64,000 nucleotides of DNA from Spongiibacter tropicus DSM 19543 (GCF_000420325.1 NZ_ATUS01000001.1:1740463-1804462), one strand, 5' to 3'. Shown: positions 44,200-53,828, counted from the stretch's first letter. The notes: generated by a model not told the origin, from the letters alone. Translations and numbers: made by a program.

Positions 44200-46521
44200 T
44201 CAGAGACGACTGCCTTTCTTCTGTTTCGCCTCGGCAAACAGCGCGGCCATGGTGCCACCGCTGCCCGCACTTTGCTGGGACTTCTGCTGCGCTTTGACCG
44301 CGCGGTTGGGCCGCTCACGGCGCTGACCGCCGCGCCCTTCCGCCTGATGCTCTGAGGCACTGTCATCCAGACGCATGGACAGCGCGATGCGTTTGCGCGC
44401 CGCATCCACATCCATCACTTTCACTTTGACGATGTCCCCGGCCTTTACCACGCTATGAGGGTCTTTCACGAAGGTACTCGACAGTGCAGAGATATGCACC
44501 AAGCCATCCTGATGGACACCGATGTCGACAAATGCACCGAAGTTAGTGACATTAGTCACCACGCCTTCGAGGATCATGTCCGGCTCCAGATCCGAAATTT
44601 TTTCGATGCCGTCTTTAAACTCGGCGGTTTTAAACTCGGGGCGAGGATCGCGGCCAGGCTTGTCCAGCTCGCTGATGATATCGCTGACCGTGGGGATACC
44701 GAAGTCCGCATCGGCGTAATCTGCAGCGTTCAAGCTTTTCAGGAAGCGGCTGTCACCAATCAGGTTTCCGACTTCACGGCCGCAGCGCTGGACAATTTTT
44801 TCCACCACAGAATAGGACTCGGGGTGAACTGCCGAGCGATCCAGAGGATTCTGGCCATCCATAATGCGCAGGAAGCCCGCCGCCTGCTCGAAGGTCTTGG
44901 CACCAAAGCGGCTGACCTTCAATAGTTCCGAACGGTCACGAAATGCGCCATTCTGATCGCGATATTCAACAATATTCGCCGAAATTGACAGATTCAGACC
45001 TGACACCCGCGACAGCAGCGCCGGTGATGCGGTATTCACATCTACGCCAACGGCGTTTACGCAGTCTTCCACCACCGCATCGAGGCTGCGTGACAAGGCG
45101 GTTTGTGAAACATCGTGCTGATATTGGCCAACACCGATGGATTTGGGATCGATCTTCACCAGTTCCGCCAGCGGGTCCTGCAAACGGCGAGCAATGGAAA
45201 TCGCGCCGCGAATCGTCACATCCAGATTGGGGAATTCACGGGCCGCATACTCGGAGGCCGAGTAAATCGACGCGCCGGACTCATTCACCATAATACTGGT
45301 GCAGTTCAGCTCCGGGTGAGCGGACAGCAGGGATTTCACGAAACGCTCGGTTTCGCGGCTGGCGGTGCCGTTGCCGATGGCGATCAGTTCAATATTGTGC
45401 GCCTTGATCATGGCCAACAATGCAGAAGCTGCCTCTGCCTGCTTGTTTTGCGGAGGGTTAGGGAAGATCGCCCCATGATCCAGCACTTTACCGGTAGCAT
45501 CCACAGCCGCCACTTTCACACCGGTTCGCAGACCGGGGTCCAGACCGATGGTGGCACGCGGCCCGGCCGGAGCCGCCAGCAGCAGGTCTTTCAAGTTACG
45601 AGCAAACACGTCGATGGCCGCGTTGTCGGCCTGCTCGCGCAAGCGTCCAAGCAGGTCGGTTTCCAGATGCGTGTAAAGCTTGATCCGCCAGGTCCAGCGC
45701 AGCACTTCCCGCAGCCAGGCATCCGCCGCACGCCCCTCATCGTGAATAGCCAGGTGATCCGCCAGCATCAGTTCACAGGGGTGAACCTTGGCATCAGGCT
45801 CGCCCACCGTAATGCTGAGCCCTAAAATACCTTCGTTGCGGCCACGGAACATGGCCAGCGCGCGGTGGGAGGGCACCGCTTTCAGCGGCTCACTGTGCTC
45901 GAAATAGTCGCGGAATTTAGCGCCTTCCTCTTCCTTGCCCGCCATTACCGCGCTGCTGAGCTGGCCATTTTCCCAGAGATAATCGCGAAGTTTGGCAATC
46001 AGATTGGCATCTTCGCTGAAACGCTCCATCAGTATGTATTTGGCGCCATCGAGCACCGCTTTGATATCGGCAAAACCGCTTTCCGCATCGAGGTAGGGCT
46101 CAGCCTGCGCGGCGGGGTCCAGCGTGGGATCCGCCAGTAGCGCATCGGCCAGGGGGCCTATGCCTGCTTCCAGGGCGATCTGCCCCTTGGTACGACGCTT
46201 GGGCTTATAGGGCAGGTAAAGGTCTTCGAGTCGGTTTTTGCTGTCGGCCGACAGAATATCGGCCTCGAGTTCGGGCGTCAGTTTGCCCTGTTCGCGAATG
46301 CTGTTAAGGATGCTGTCGCGACGATCTTCCATCTCACGGAGATAGCCGAGCCGACTCTCCAGCTCGCGCATCTGACTGTCGTCCAGACCGCCGGTGACTT
46401 CCTTTCGATAGCGAGAGATAAACGGAACCGTCGCCCCGTCATCCAGCAGTGCCACGGCGGCACTGACCTGTGATTCCTTGACACCCAGTTCCTGGGCAAT
46501 TCGGCTGGCAATAGCGTGCAT
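44200..46521 (-). CDS. Transcription accessory protein Tex
   Basis: The 773-residue nucleic-acid-binding protein has a helical N-terminal part ([20 protein letters not shown]), a YqgF-like nuclease-fold domain ([18 protein letters not shown]), helix-hairpin-helix segments ([17 protein letters not shown]) and a C-terminal S1 domain ([21 protein letters not shown]). I chose the ATG at 46521 on family N-terminus. Tex affects transcription and RNA metabolism; its exact role is debated. The Ala/Gln/Arg-rich tail after S1 is typical. Confidence 0.95.
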   Translation of the reverse strand: MHAIASRIAQELGVKESQVSAAVALLDDGATVPFISRYRKEVTGGLDDSQMRELESRLGYLREMEDRRDSILNSIREQGKLTPELEADILSADSKNRLEDLYLPYKPKRRTKGQIALEAGIGPLADALLADPTLDPAAQAEPYLDAESGFADIKAVLDGAKYILMERFSEDANLIAKLRDYLWENGQLSSAVMAGKEEEGAKFRDYFEHSEPLKAVPSHRALAMFRGRNEGILGLSITVGEPDAKVHPCELMLADHLAIHDEGRAADAWLREVLRWTWRIKLYTHLETDLLGRLREQADNAAIDVFARNLKDLLLAAPAGPRATIGLDPGLRTGVKVAAVDATGKVLDHGAIFPNPPQNKQAEAASALLAMIKAHNIELIAIGNGTASRETERFVKSLLSAHPELNCTSIMVNESGASIYSASEYAAREFPNLDVTIRGAISIARRLQDPLAELVKIDPKSIGVGQYQHDVSQTALSRSLDAVVEDCVNAVGVDVNTASPALLSRVSGLNLSISANIVEYRDQNGAFRDRSELLKVSRFGAKTFEQAAGFLRIMDGQNPLDRSAVHPESYSVVEKIVQRCGREVGNLIGDSRFLKSLNAADYADADFGIPTVSDIISELDKPGRDPRPEFKTAEFKDGIEKISDLEPDMILEGVVTNVTNFGAFVDIGVHQDGLVHISALSSTFVKDPHSVVKAGDIVKVKVMDVDAARKRIALSMRLDDSASEHQAEGRGGQRRERPNRAVKAQQKSQQSAGSGGTMAALFAEAKQKKGSRL

Positions 46522-46587
46522 AATGATAGGCCTGATACAGCGTAAAAACGCCACATTATGCAGAAACTTGGCGACGCCCGCGAGACT

Positions 46588-47226
46588 TTAGTCGGCGCTG
46601 CTGAGCACATCGAACAGCGCGCTGCACTCATCGTAGAAATAGCGGAAATCATCGGTGAGATAGGGCGCCACCAGCGACATCAGCTGAAAGACACCACGGT
46701 GAATGCTCAATGCATTGGGTGCATGATCCTTGCGCAGGCCGGTGTAGTTGAGCCAGTAAGTGAGCGTCAGCACCACACTGTCGCAGAGATGGGCTAACTG
46801 GCGCTCCGAGGCCGTCATCACCCCGGCACTGACCAGCTCTTCAGCGACGGCGCTCGCCGCGCGGCGCTTTAGATCCAGCAGCCGGCCGAAACGCCGGTCG
46901 ATATCCGGGTAGCGCTGCAGAATGTCATTGAGATTGTGGTACAGATAGCGGTGTTTGAAGATTTGCTCAAACACAATATAGAGATAGAACCAGGCGTCCT
47001 GGGCATCCAGGCTCTGCTCAAGTGGCGCCTCAAGAATATCGACCATCTCCAGCTCAAAGCCCGCGTAAAGCTCGAGAATAATCTGTTCTTTGCCGTGGAA
47101 ATGGTAATAGAGGTTGCCGGGACTGATATCCAGCTCGTTGGCAATATCGACGGTGGTCACATTGCCTTCGCCCTCATCATTGAACAGGGTCAGGCTGGCA
47201 AGCAGAATTTTATCGCGGGTTTTCAT
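46588..47226 (-). CDS. PhaD-like TetR-family regulator
   Basis: The 212-residue regulator starts MKTRDKILLASLTLFNDEGE and has a helix-turn-helix ISPGNLYYHFHGKEQI that strongly resembles Pseudomonas PhaD, the activator of phasin genes phaI and phaF. I chose the ATG at 47226 because PhaD begins MKTRD and no good ribosome site precedes the upstream TTG. It is read in the same direction as, and just after, two phasin genes, fitting a PHA-granule role. Ligand would be a PHA-derived acyl-CoA by analogy. Confidence 0.85.
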   Translation of the reverse strand: MKTRDKILLASLTLFNDEGEGNVTTVDIANELDISPGNLYYHFHGKEQIILELYAGFELEMVDILEAPLEQSLDAQDAWFYLYIVFEQIFKHRYLYHNLNDILQRYPDIDRRFGRLLDLKRRAASAVAEELVSAGVMTASERQLAHLCDSVVLTLTYWLNYTGLRKDHAPNALSIHRGVFQLMSLVAPYLTDDFRYFYDECSALFDVLSSAD

Positions 47227-47315
47227 CCCTGTGGTCAATACCCCTCGACGGACAGGGCCTTACGGTGACACGCAGCTCCGAGCTTGTCCAGCCCGGCGCT
47301 GCGTGGCTGCGAGGA

Positions 47316-47798
47316 TTATTCAGCCGCTTTTTTTGCTGCGGCTTTCTTCGCAGGTGCTGCCTTTTTTGCTACCGCTTTTTTGGCTACCGCCTTCTTCGCC
47401 GGCGCTTTGGCAGGGGCTTTGCCCGCTTTGGTCAGGGCATCGACTTTCTTGCTCAGCGTGTCGAGTTTCTTTTCGAGACGCTTCAGATCATCGGCGCTGG
47501 CAGTGTGTCCAAAACCCAAGCTGGCACGCATTTTACTGATGCGCTCTTCGATAGAGACGGTTTTACCGATACTGCTGGCCTCACCCAGTTTTTCGCGGGC
47601 CTGAGACTCCAGTTTGTTGCCTTTGTCGACCAGCTCTTTGAACAGGCGCGGAGTATCTTTACTCGCCTTCTCATAAACGTCGTGGGCCTCGTCATAGGCT
47701 CGACCGTAGGCACCTAGGCCTGCCAGCCAGATGCTCTTGGCCACTTCGCTGGCCTGTGAAGACACCTCTTTCAGGCTTTTTTTGCTGTCGTTGCTCAT
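47316..47798 (-). CDS. Phasin, PhaF-like with Lys/Ala-rich tail
   Basis: A 160-residue phasin-family protein. Residues 1-105 form an amphipathic, partly coiled-coil phasin domain (VAKSIWLAGLGAYGRAYDEA, a typical start; FKELVDKGNKLESQARE). The last 50 residues are low-complexity, KAPAKKAVAKKA-like, as in PhaF, whose basic tail binds DNA and helps partition PHA granules. The tail is shorter than in Pseudomonas PhaF. Next to a second phasin and a PhaD-like regulator. Confidence 0.88.
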   Translation of the reverse strand: MSNDSKKSLKEVSSQASEVAKSIWLAGLGAYGRAYDEAHDVYEKASKDTPRLFKELVDKGNKLESQAREKLGEASSIGKTVSIEERISKMRASLGFGHTASADDLKRLEKKLDTLSKKVDALTKAGKAPAKAPAKKAVAKKAVAKKAAPAKKAAAKKAAE

Positions 47799-47856
47799 GG
47801 GATTCTCCAGTTAGCAGAATAAGATTCTAACGGGCGCAAAATGGCGCCTCAGTTAC

Positions 47857-47905
47857 AAAAAAAAGCACGATGCGCATAGGGCACACCGTGCAAAGCATCG
47901 TTGCT
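47857..47905 (-). terminator. Terminator after the PhaI-like phasin gene
   Basis: AGCACGATGC and GCATCGTTGCT form a 10-bp stem with one bulged base and a long loop that itself contains a GCAC/GTGC pair. On the minus strand it is followed by eight T. It separates the two phasin genes. Confidence 0.65.
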
Positions 47906-47948
47906 ATAAGACCTGGGTGGGGTGGTCAAAAGGACCACCGATGCTTGC

Positions 47949-48401
47949 TTACGATGCGACAGATTCTGCAGCTGGCGCCTCAGCAGCGTCACCTTTGCGC
48001 TGAACCAGACCCTTCACTTTTTCCAGGCTGGACTCGAGGCTGCTACGCAGTTCCTTGATGCGGGCATCAACCGCTTCACTTTTCACAGACTCAAACTTGG
48101 CAACTGCGTCGCTTTTCGTCTGGTTAAGCTTGCTGACAACCTGCTCTTTACTCTCTTCAAACTTGGCAACGGCATCGCTCTGTACTTTTTCGCCACGGCT
48201 CACCAAACCGTCAAAGATCTCGCTGCGCTTGGCGTACAGGTCTTTGTACTTGGCTTCGGTTTCTTTGATCTTGCCTTCAGTGACTTTGACCAGTTCCTGG
48301 CTCTGCTCAAACGCCTTGCCAGCCAAACCAAGTTGGGCATGAAATACATCTTTGGCTACGGTGTTGGCCTTTTCCACAAAGCTGATTTTTGCGTCGCTCA
48401 T
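47949..48401 (-). CDS. Phasin family protein, PhaI-like
   Basis: A 150-residue protein, strongly helical with heptad-like charge patterns (KVTEGKIKETEAKYKDLYAK, DAVAKFEESKEQVVSKLN). It lacks the basic DNA-binding tail of its neighbour. The repeated S/Q-DAVAKFE-S motif (SDAVAKFEES, SDAVAKFESV) marks an internal duplication. Phasins coat polyhydroxyalkanoate granules. The ATG at 48401 is preceded by GCGAGGAATC. The terminator downstream implies separate control from the PhaF-like gene. Confidence 0.82.
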   Translation of the reverse strand: MSDAKISFVEKANTVAKDVFHAQLGLAGKAFEQSQELVKVTEGKIKETEAKYKDLYAKRSEIFDGLVSRGEKVQSDAVAKFEESKEQVVSKLNQTKSDAVAKFESVKSEAVDARIKELRSSLESSLEKVKGLVQRKGDAAEAPAAESVAS

Positions 48402-48659
48402 ACTGATTCCTCGCTTGGGTCTTTTCCCATGTGATTGAAACATTGGCGGCGGCTCTTACGGCTGGCCACCTGTTTACCTTGCTGAGCAGACTACGGCGAA
48501 AAATTAGAAAGGGCATACTAAATCCCAAAACAATGAAAAGCGTGTCAATACAACCTCGGGTTTCCCCTAGCAAAGAAGCGCAAGAATGCGTTGCGGAAAG
48601 GTGGGCTTATTGTTTAGATTCAATAGAACGCGATAAGCAATAATAAAAAGAGAAATCCG

Positions 48660-49451
48660 ATGACCGAACACATTCCCGCCCCGCGAGAGAAGGCCCGACC
48701 CACCGCACGCGAAATCCGCTCTCTGGCCGAAGTCGCTTCCGCAGTGTCCATGCGCAACTTCCACCGCCACCTGCACAGCGGTGATGGACATCCTGTCGTG
48801 ATTGCTCCCTCATTTATGACCAGTGATATCGGCAGTGCGGTCATGCGCCAGGCACTGCGGCGCGCCGGTTATGCGGCCTATGGCTGGGAGCAGGGACTCA
48901 ACACCGGTCTTCGAGAAAAGGTGTATCGCAACTACGAGCGCCATGTATTGGACCTGGTCAGTCGTCATGGCCGCAAAGCCAGTCTGGTCGGCTGGAGCCT
49001 CGGCGGCATTTACGCCCGCAGCCTTGCCCACCGGCGCCCTGAATATGTGCGGCAGGTCATCACACTGGGCTCTCCCGTCAACATCCCCGAAATGCGCGGT
49101 GTTTCCGGCCCGGTTGCCAAGCTCTATGAGATGTTGAACCCCGGCGCACTCAGCGACCCGATGTTGAGCTGGCGCGATGAGTGGAAGCGCACGCCAAACG
49201 TACCGTCAACGGCCATGTACAGTGCCAGCGACGGCATTGTGGACTGGCAGTACTGTGTACATGAGCAGCCCGGCCCACAAGCCGAAAACCTGCGAGTGCC
49301 TGCCAGCCATATGGGCATGACCCACAACCTTGCCGTGCTCTACGCCCTGTCAGACCGGCTTGCGCAGGCCGAGGGCAAGTGGCAGCCCTTTTCACTGAGC
49401 GGTATTCGCCAGCACCTGTACGCGGTCAGTCATACCCTGCAAACCGCCTGA
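48660..49451 (+). CDS. Alpha/beta hydrolase
   Basis: The 263-residue cytosolic hydrolase has the nucleophile elbow GWSLGGIYAR (Ser about 112), an oxyanion-region HPVVIAPSFM, an acid in YSASDGIVDWQ and a late catalytic His in SHMGMTHN. It may be an esterase/lipase. It is divergent from the phasin genes, so a role in PHA metabolism is conceivable, but it lacks recognisable PHA depolymerase features. The gene ends at a strong terminator. Confidence 0.85.
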   Translation: MTEHIPAPREKARPTAREIRSLAEVASAVSMRNFHRHLHSGDGHPVVIAPSFMTSDIGSAVMRQALRRAGYAAYGWEQGLNTGLREKVYRNYERHVLDLVSRHGRKASLVGWSLGGIYARSLAHRRPEYVRQVITLGSPVNIPEMRGVSGPVAKLYEMLNPGALSDPMLSWRDEWKRTPNVPSTAMYSASDGIVDWQYCVHEQPGPQAENLRVPASHMGMTHNLAVLYALSDRLAQAEGKWQPFSLSGIRQHLYAVSHTLQTA

Positions 49452-49468
49452 GCCCTTTTCCAGGACAT

Positions 49469-49500
49469 AAAAAAAGGGCAGCCTGCGCTGCCCTTTCTCA
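49469..49500. terminator. Bidirectional rho-independent terminator
   Basis: A 10-bp stem AAAGGGCAGC / GCTGCCCTTT with a 4-base loop CTGC lies between the convergent hydrolase and pckA genes. An A run lies on the left and a short T-rich stretch on the right, so it can end transcripts on both strands, better on the minus. Confidence 0.85.
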
Positions 49501-49528
49501 TTACCACCTTTCAGTGGCACCCAGACGA

Positions 49529-51079
49529 TCAGCCTTTGGGGCCCGCCTCAACAATGGCGTCAGAGACATCAAACTTCTTGATGTTTTCCTGGAACAGCTT
49601 GGCCAGTTTCGCCGCCTCGGCGTCGTAAGCCGCTTCGTCACCCCAGGCTTTACGCGGATTGACATACTTGTCGTCAACACCGGGAATCGACGCGGGAATG
49701 GTCAAGTTGAGAATATCCAGCTTCTCAGTCGCTGCACCTACCAGTGCACCGCTTTGCGCTGCGGCAACCACAGCACGAGTGACCGGAATCGGGAAGCGTG
49801 AACCCGTGCCACCGGCTGCACCAGAGCCACCGGTCCAGCCGGTGTTGATCAGGTAAACCTGTGAGTCGAAGTCTTCGATACGCTTCATCAGCAGTTCGGC
49901 GTAGTCACCGGCAGGACGCGGCATAAACGGCGCGCCAAAGCAGGTTGAGAACGTCGGGTGAATACCGGCTTCCGCACCCAGCTCGGTGGAGCCAACGCGT
50001 GCAGTGTAACCACTCAGGAAGTGGAAGGCCGCTGCTTCTTTAGACAGAATGGAGATCGGCGGCAGTACGCCAGACACATCGCAGGTCAGGAAGATAACGG
50101 TTTTCGGCTCGCCCGCCGCATTTTCAATCACACGCTTCTCAACGTGCTCCAGCGGGTAACAGCAGCGGCCGTTTTCGGTCAGGCTGGTGTCGTCGTAGTC
50201 TGCAGTGCGGCTGTTCTGATCGATCACCACGTTCTCAACAATCGCGCCAAAACGAATCGCGTCCCAGATAATGGGCTCGTTCTTCTGGCTCAGGTTGATG
50301 GTCTTGGCGTAGCAGCCGCCTTCGACGTTAAAGACTGAACCTTTCGACCAGCCGTGTTCGTCGTCGCCGATCAGGTAGCAGCTGGGATCCGCAGACAGGG
50401 TGGTTTTGCCGGTGCCGGACAGACCGAAGAACAGGGTGGTATTGCCTTGCTCGTCAACGTTGGCGGAGCAGTGCATCGGCATCACGTCTTTCTCGGGCAG
50501 CAGGAAGTTCTGCACGGAGAACATCGCCTTCTTCATTTCACCGGCATAGCGCATGCCGGCCAGCAGCACTTTGCGCTGGGCGAAATTGATGATGACAACC
50601 CCATCCGAGTTAGTGCCATCACGCTCGGGATCACAAACAAAGCCCGCGCAATTCAGAATGGTCCACTCTTCCTTGGCCTTGGGGTTGTATTTTTCGGGGC
50701 GTACAAACATGTTGCGGCCGAACAGTCCCTGCCAAGCCGTTTGAGTATTCACCACCACGGGGATGTAATGATCTTCGTGTGCACCCACGTGCAACTGAGA
50801 CTGGAAAGAATCGTGATCTGCCAGATAGTCTTCAACCCGCGTCCACAGCGCGTCGAATTTCGCAGCATCAAAAGGACGGTTTACGCTGCCCCAATCAATG
50901 GCATCCGCCGTTGAGGGCTCTTGAACGATAAAGCGGTCGCCGGGAGAGCGGCCGGTGCGCTTGCCAGTCGTTACAACCAGTGCGCCGGTGTCGGCGAGTT
51001 GACCTTCGCCACGAGCCAGTGCCTGCTCGATAAGCTGGGCGGGGGTTAAATCTTTATACACGGTGGTTTCAGCAGTCAT
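49529..51079 (-). CDS. pckA: ATP-dependent phosphoenolpyruvate carboxykinase
   Basis: The 516-residue gluconeogenic enzyme converts oxaloacetate and ATP to PEP. It has the kinase-type P-loop [14 protein letters not shown], the PCK-specific [17 protein letters not shown] and the R-S-P-x-D-RFIV motif near the N-terminus. The order yrfG-hslR-hslO-pckA on one strand is the same as in Pseudomonas, though a 172-base gap separates pckA from hslO. It would act when the cell grows on fatty acids or other organic acids, consistent with the lipid genes around it. Confidence 0.97.
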   Translation of the reverse strand: MTAETTVYKDLTPAQLIEQALARGEGQLADTGALVVTTGKRTGRSPGDRFIVQEPSTADAIDWGSVNRPFDAAKFDALWTRVEDYLADHDSFQSQLHVGAHEDHYIPVVVNTQTAWQGLFGRNMFVRPEKYNPKAKEEWTILNCAGFVCDPERDGTNSDGVVIINFAQRKVLLAGMRYAGEMKKAMFSVQNFLLPEKDVMPMHCSANVDEQGNTTLFFGLSGTGKTTLSADPSCYLIGDDEHGWSKGSVFNVEGGCYAKTINLSQKNEPIIWDAIRFGAIVENVVIDQNSRTADYDDTSLTENGRCCYPLEHVEKRVIENAAGEPKTVIFLTCDVSGVLPPISILSKEAAAFHFLSGYTARVGSTELGAEAGIHPTFSTCFGAPFMPRPAGDYAELLMKRIEDFDSQVYLINTGWTGGSGAAGGTGSRFPIPVTRAVVAAAQSGALVGAATEKLDILNLTIPASIPGVDDKYVNPRKAWGDEAAYDAEAAKLAKLFQENIKKFDVSDAIVEAGPKG

Positions 51080-51251
51080 TATCTAAGTTCCTGTCACATA
51101 GTCTGGGGAGACAGTTCGGAGGTCACTGTGATCGGGGTAAACCCCCCGCGCGGGTGGCCAAATTTTGAAGGCCGGTATTATTGCAAAAATCCCCCGGCAG
51201 CGCTAACCCTCAGCGCGGCCGAAAAGTGTCGATTTTGGGTTTTTTTGCACT

Positions 51252-52103
51252 CTAGTGACGTGTACTTCCGGCAGCGTCGCCAAACAGCCCGGCCACTTGC
51301 ACCGGCGTGAAGTGGAATTGACGGTGGCAGAATTCGCAGTGACTTTCGATTTGCCCCTGCTCGGCGAGGATTGAATCCAGCTCGTCCCGGCCCAGTGACA
51401 CCAGCGCGGCCTCCATGCGTTCCTGACTGCAACTGCAGCGAAAGCGCAGACTTTTGGGTTCAAACAGGCGCAACGGCTCCTCGTGATAGAGCCGGTAAAG
51501 CAAGTTCGCCGCATCGAGCGTCAGTAACTCATCCTCACTCACGGTATCGGCCAGCGTCGTCAGGTGCTGCCAGGTCTCTGGATTGCTGTGCTGAGTAGGC
51601 AGCTCCTGCAACAGCAGCCCCCCTGCCGTATCGCCGTTAGCTCCCAGCCAGATTCGTGTCGCGAGCTGCTCACTCTGACGGAAATAGGCCTCGATACAGG
51701 CCGCCAGGTTATCGCCATCAAGACTGACGATACCCTGATAGCGACGCCCCTCAATCGGGTCGATAGTGATGGCGAGCTGACCATTGCCGAGCAGCTCGTG
51801 GAAGCTTTCACTCATTGCCTGCCCCGCATCCCGCGCAATACCGCGGATATCACCATCGGAGTTGGCCTCAGCCATAATCAGCGGCACCTGTCCGTCCCCG
51901 CGCACCTGCAGTATCAGGCTGCCACGAAATTTAATGGTGACACTAAGCAGAGCCGCCGCGACCAGAAACTCGCCAAGCAGGCGGGCGACAGCGGGAGGGT
52001 AGTGGTGGTTGTCGAGCATTTCCCGATAGCTGCCGGAGAGCTGCAAGTGCTCACCGCGCACGTCACTCCCGTCGAAAATAAAACGGTGCAATTGGTCACT
52101 CAT
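51252..52103 (-). CDS. hslO: Redox-regulated chaperone Hsp33
   Basis: The 283-residue holdase is activated by oxidation: zinc leaves the C-terminal cysteines and the protein dimerises. The zinc site is present as CSCSQERM and CEFCHRQF (CxC plus CxxC). The N-terminal start DQLHRFIFDGSDVRGEHLQL is typical. It follows hslR after 5 bases, in the conserved heat-shock cluster. Confidence 0.95.
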   Translation of the reverse strand: MSDQLHRFIFDGSDVRGEHLQLSGSYREMLDNHHYPPAVARLLGEFLVAAALLSVTIKFRGSLILQVRGDGQVPLIMAEANSDGDIRGIARDAGQAMSESFHELLGNGQLAITIDPIEGRRYQGIVSLDGDNLAACIEAYFRQSEQLATRIWLGANGDTAGGLLLQELPTQHSNPETWQHLTTLADTVSEDELLTLDAANLLYRLYHEEPLRLFEPKSLRFRCSCSQERMEAALVSLGRDELDSILAEQGQIESHCEFCHRQFHFTPVQVAGLFGDAAGSTRH

Positions 52104-52108
52104 GGCGC

Positions 52109-52507
52109 TTAATCCTGTTGTTCGCGGAAGCGATGAATCTGGCGGCGCTGCTTTTTGGTCGGCCGCTCGTTGCTGATAATGCCAGCGGCCGGACCCAGCG
52201 CTTTGCGCTCGGCTGCCCGGCGCTCGCGCTGGCTGATGCTGTCGTCGGTTTCCCGGTAGAGCAGGGCAGCCTCCGGGGCTCCACGGCGCTGATCCGACAG
52301 CGCCAGCACTTCTACCTCGCGCTCATCCCAGCCGGTGCGCAAAGTGAGTAAGGCACCCAACTCCACCTCTTTGCTGACTTTGCAGCGGGCGCCATTGTAG
52401 TGCACTTTGCCGCCCTCTATCGCCTGTTTGGCGATACTGCGGGTTTTGTAGAAACGTGCCGCCCACAACCACTTGTCTAGGCGCACGCGCTTGCTGCTGT
52501 CGTTCAA
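52109..52507 (-). CDS. hslR: Ribosome-associated heat-shock protein Hsp15
   Basis: The 132-residue protein has an S4 RNA-binding domain (RLDKWLWAARFYKTRSIAKQAIEGGKV in family order, of which RLDKWLWAARF and GGKVHYNGAR are the key parts) and a basic C-terminal tail (RPTKKQRRQIHRFRE). Hsp15 rescues stalled 50S subunits carrying a nascent chain. It is located between yrfG and hslO, as usual. Confidence 0.95.
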   Translation of the reverse strand: MNDSSKRVRLDKWLWAARFYKTRSIAKQAIEGGKVHYNGARCKVSKEVELGALLTLRTGWDEREVEVLALSDQRRGAPEAALLYRETDDSISQRERRAAERKALGPAAGIISNERPTKKQRRQIHRFREQQD

Positions 52508-52509
52508 TC

Positions 52510-53175
52510 TCAGTCTCTTGGGGGTATGGGCAGAATTTCGTCGAAATGATCAATGGCCGGATAGCTTACCGCCTCTCGCCGCGGGGCGCGACTGTCCGGA
52601 CGACGCATGGTTATCAAGTGAGAAATGCCGTGGCGTGCCGCGGAATCGAGCACCGTTGCGGTATCGTCGATCAGTAGACTGCGCGATGGCTCATAGTGCC
52701 AGTGATCAGCCAGACGCTGCCAGAAGGCGTCGTCTTCCTTGGGCAGGGCGAGTTCATGGGACGTGATAATGCGCTGTACCCACTGGCCGAGCCCGGTTTT
52801 CTCCAGTTTGATATCCAACCCGCCTTGATGCGCATTGGTCACCAGCCACACCTCGCGACCGCTCTCTTGCAGCGATTCCAGAAACCGCTGCGTGCTCGGA
52901 TGCATACAGATCAGGTGGCTGATTTCACGTTTAAGGGCGGTAATGTCCAGGCGAAGTTCCTCGGACCAGTAATCCAGACAGTACCAGTTGAGCGAGCCGC
53001 GCTGGGCCATGATTTTATCAATGAGGATCTTGCTGACAGACTCCAGCTCGCCGCCATGAATGTCGACATAGCGCCTGGGCAAATGCTGGGTCCAGAAGAA
53101 GTTGTCGTAATGCAGGTCGAGCAGTGTACCGTCCATATCCAGCAGGACGGTGTCGATCTCGTGCCAGTTAATCAT
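52510..53175 (-). CDS. yrfG: HAD-family GMP/IMP nucleotidase YrfG
   Basis: The 221-residue haloacid dehalogenase-type phosphatase has the nucleophile motif LLDMDGTLLDLHYD, motif II WLVTNAHQGG and motif III/IV GLGQWVQRIITS and LLIDDTATVLD. Homologous YrfG hydrolyses GMP and IMP. It heads the yrfG-hslR-hslO group; two bases separate it from hslR. The small WWLNV gene lies just upstream on the same strand. Confidence 0.9.
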   Translation of the reverse strand: MINWHEIDTVLLDMDGTLLDLHYDNFFWTQHLPRRYVDIHGGELESVSKILIDKIMAQRGSLNWYCLDYWSEELRLDITALKREISHLICMHPSTQRFLESLQESGREVWLVTNAHQGGLDIKLEKTGLGQWVQRIITSHELALPKEDDAFWQRLADHWHYEPSRSLLIDDTATVLDSAARHGISHLITMRRPDSRAPRREAVSYPAIDHFDEILPIPPRD

Positions 53176-53214
53176 AGTGCGTGCCGCGCTCCCGGTGGCG
53201 GCACGCAGGAGACG

Positions 53215-53394
53215 TTAGCGCGCCGCGGTTGTCCGCAGTGACTGAAGGCTGAGCGCCTCCTTCATATCGATGGTTTCAACATAGTTGACGTTCAGCCACC
53301 ACTCGTCGCGGTTACTGCGAAATTGATCGATAGGACGTCCGCCATAGCGGGCCTCGCTGAATACCGACGACGCTGTCACATTATTTGCAGCCAT
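53215..53394 (-). CDS. Small WWLNV-core protein 1, family unknown
   Basis: A 59-residue protein I do not recognise. Its second half (RPIDQFRSNRDEWWLNVNY, then VETIDMKEALSLQSL) aligns with the product of the gene at 53631-53828. The shared core is FR-x(2-4)-D-[EW]WWLNV-[ND]Y-x-E-x-ID. The N-terminal 20 residues are variable and Ala/Ser-rich. A ribosome site AGAGAGG and a good sigma-70 promoter precede it (53468-53496). There is no signal peptide, membrane helix or cysteine. It lies 40 bases before yrfG and could be cotranscribed with it. Confidence 0.72.
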   Translation of the reverse strand: MAANNVTASSVFSEARYGGRPIDQFRSNRDEWWLNVNYVETIDMKEALSLQSLRTTAAR

Positions 53395-53467
53395 GGAAAA
53401 CCCTCTCTAGTACTCGCCCCACAGGGCAGCCGCTGAGTGTTCACCATAGCCAGCGTGATTGAAGCGC

Positions 53468-53496
53468 AGTATAGGGAAAAGCCCGTAATCCGTGAA
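53468..53496 (-). promoter_or_regulatory. Sigma-70 promoter of WWLNV gene 1
   Basis: On the minus strand TTCACG, 17 bases, then TATACT. The -35 matches 4 of 6 and the -10 matches 5 of 6, with ideal spacing. The start of transcription would be about 67 bases before the ATG at 53394. Confidence 0.6.
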
Positions 53497-53574
53497 GAAC
53501 GAGAGCAAAATGCGCACTGTGCACGCTTTTAGGATACCGCCGTGAAGGAGGCTCTCTGGACGACACCCACAACG

Positions 53575-53600
53575 AAAAACCCCGCGACTGGCGCGGGGTT
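53575..53600 (-). terminator. Rho-independent terminator after WWLNV gene 2
   Basis: A 9-bp stem AACCCCGCG / CGCGGGGTT with a 5-base loop, followed on the minus strand by a five-T tract. It ends the transcript of the gene at 53631-53828, showing that the two small genes are separate units. Confidence 0.85.
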
Positions 53601-53630
53601 CGGAAATAAGGCATACACCTGAAAAACAGA

Positions 53631-53828
53631 TCAACTGGCAGCGCGCAATTTCGCCAGACACGCCGCACCGCTGGCAATATCAATATGCTCGGCATAGTCC
53701 ACATTCAACCACCAGTCGCTATTGCGAAAGCTGGCACGCAAAGGGCGGGCAATGGCGGCCTTCTGAACAAAAATACCCTCCGGCGCCTTGGCTTGCGGAG
53801 CTTGTGATGATTGCGCAACGGATGCCAT
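53631..53828 (-). CDS. Small WWLNV-core protein 2, paralogue of the next gene
   Basis: A 65-residue protein sharing its C-terminal 40 residues with protein 1 (IARPLRASFRNSDWWLNVDY, AEHIDIASGAACLAKL). The N-terminal 25 residues are Gln/Ala/Ser-rich and differ from the paralogue. I placed the start at the ATG at 53828, which has AGGGGGA at good spacing; a longer upstream reading lacks one. There is a single cysteine near residue 57. A strong terminator follows. Function is unknown; see findings for comparison of the two. Confidence 0.72.
   Translation of the reverse strand: MASVAQSSQAPQAKAPEGIFVQKAAIARPLRASFRNSDWWLNVDYAEHIDIASGAACLAKLRAAS

Noticed and set aside
48402-48659. A sigma-54 or strong sigma-70 promoter for the phasin gene
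   Set aside because: A perfect TTGACA is present on the minus strand, but no acceptable -10 lies at the right distance and the sigma-54 GC elements do not match.
53215-53828. The WWLNV pair as a RiPP precursor or PqqA-like peptide
   Set aside because: The proteins are too long and lack a leader-core arrangement of modified residues, and no radical SAM, cyclase, peptidase or transporter gene is next to them.
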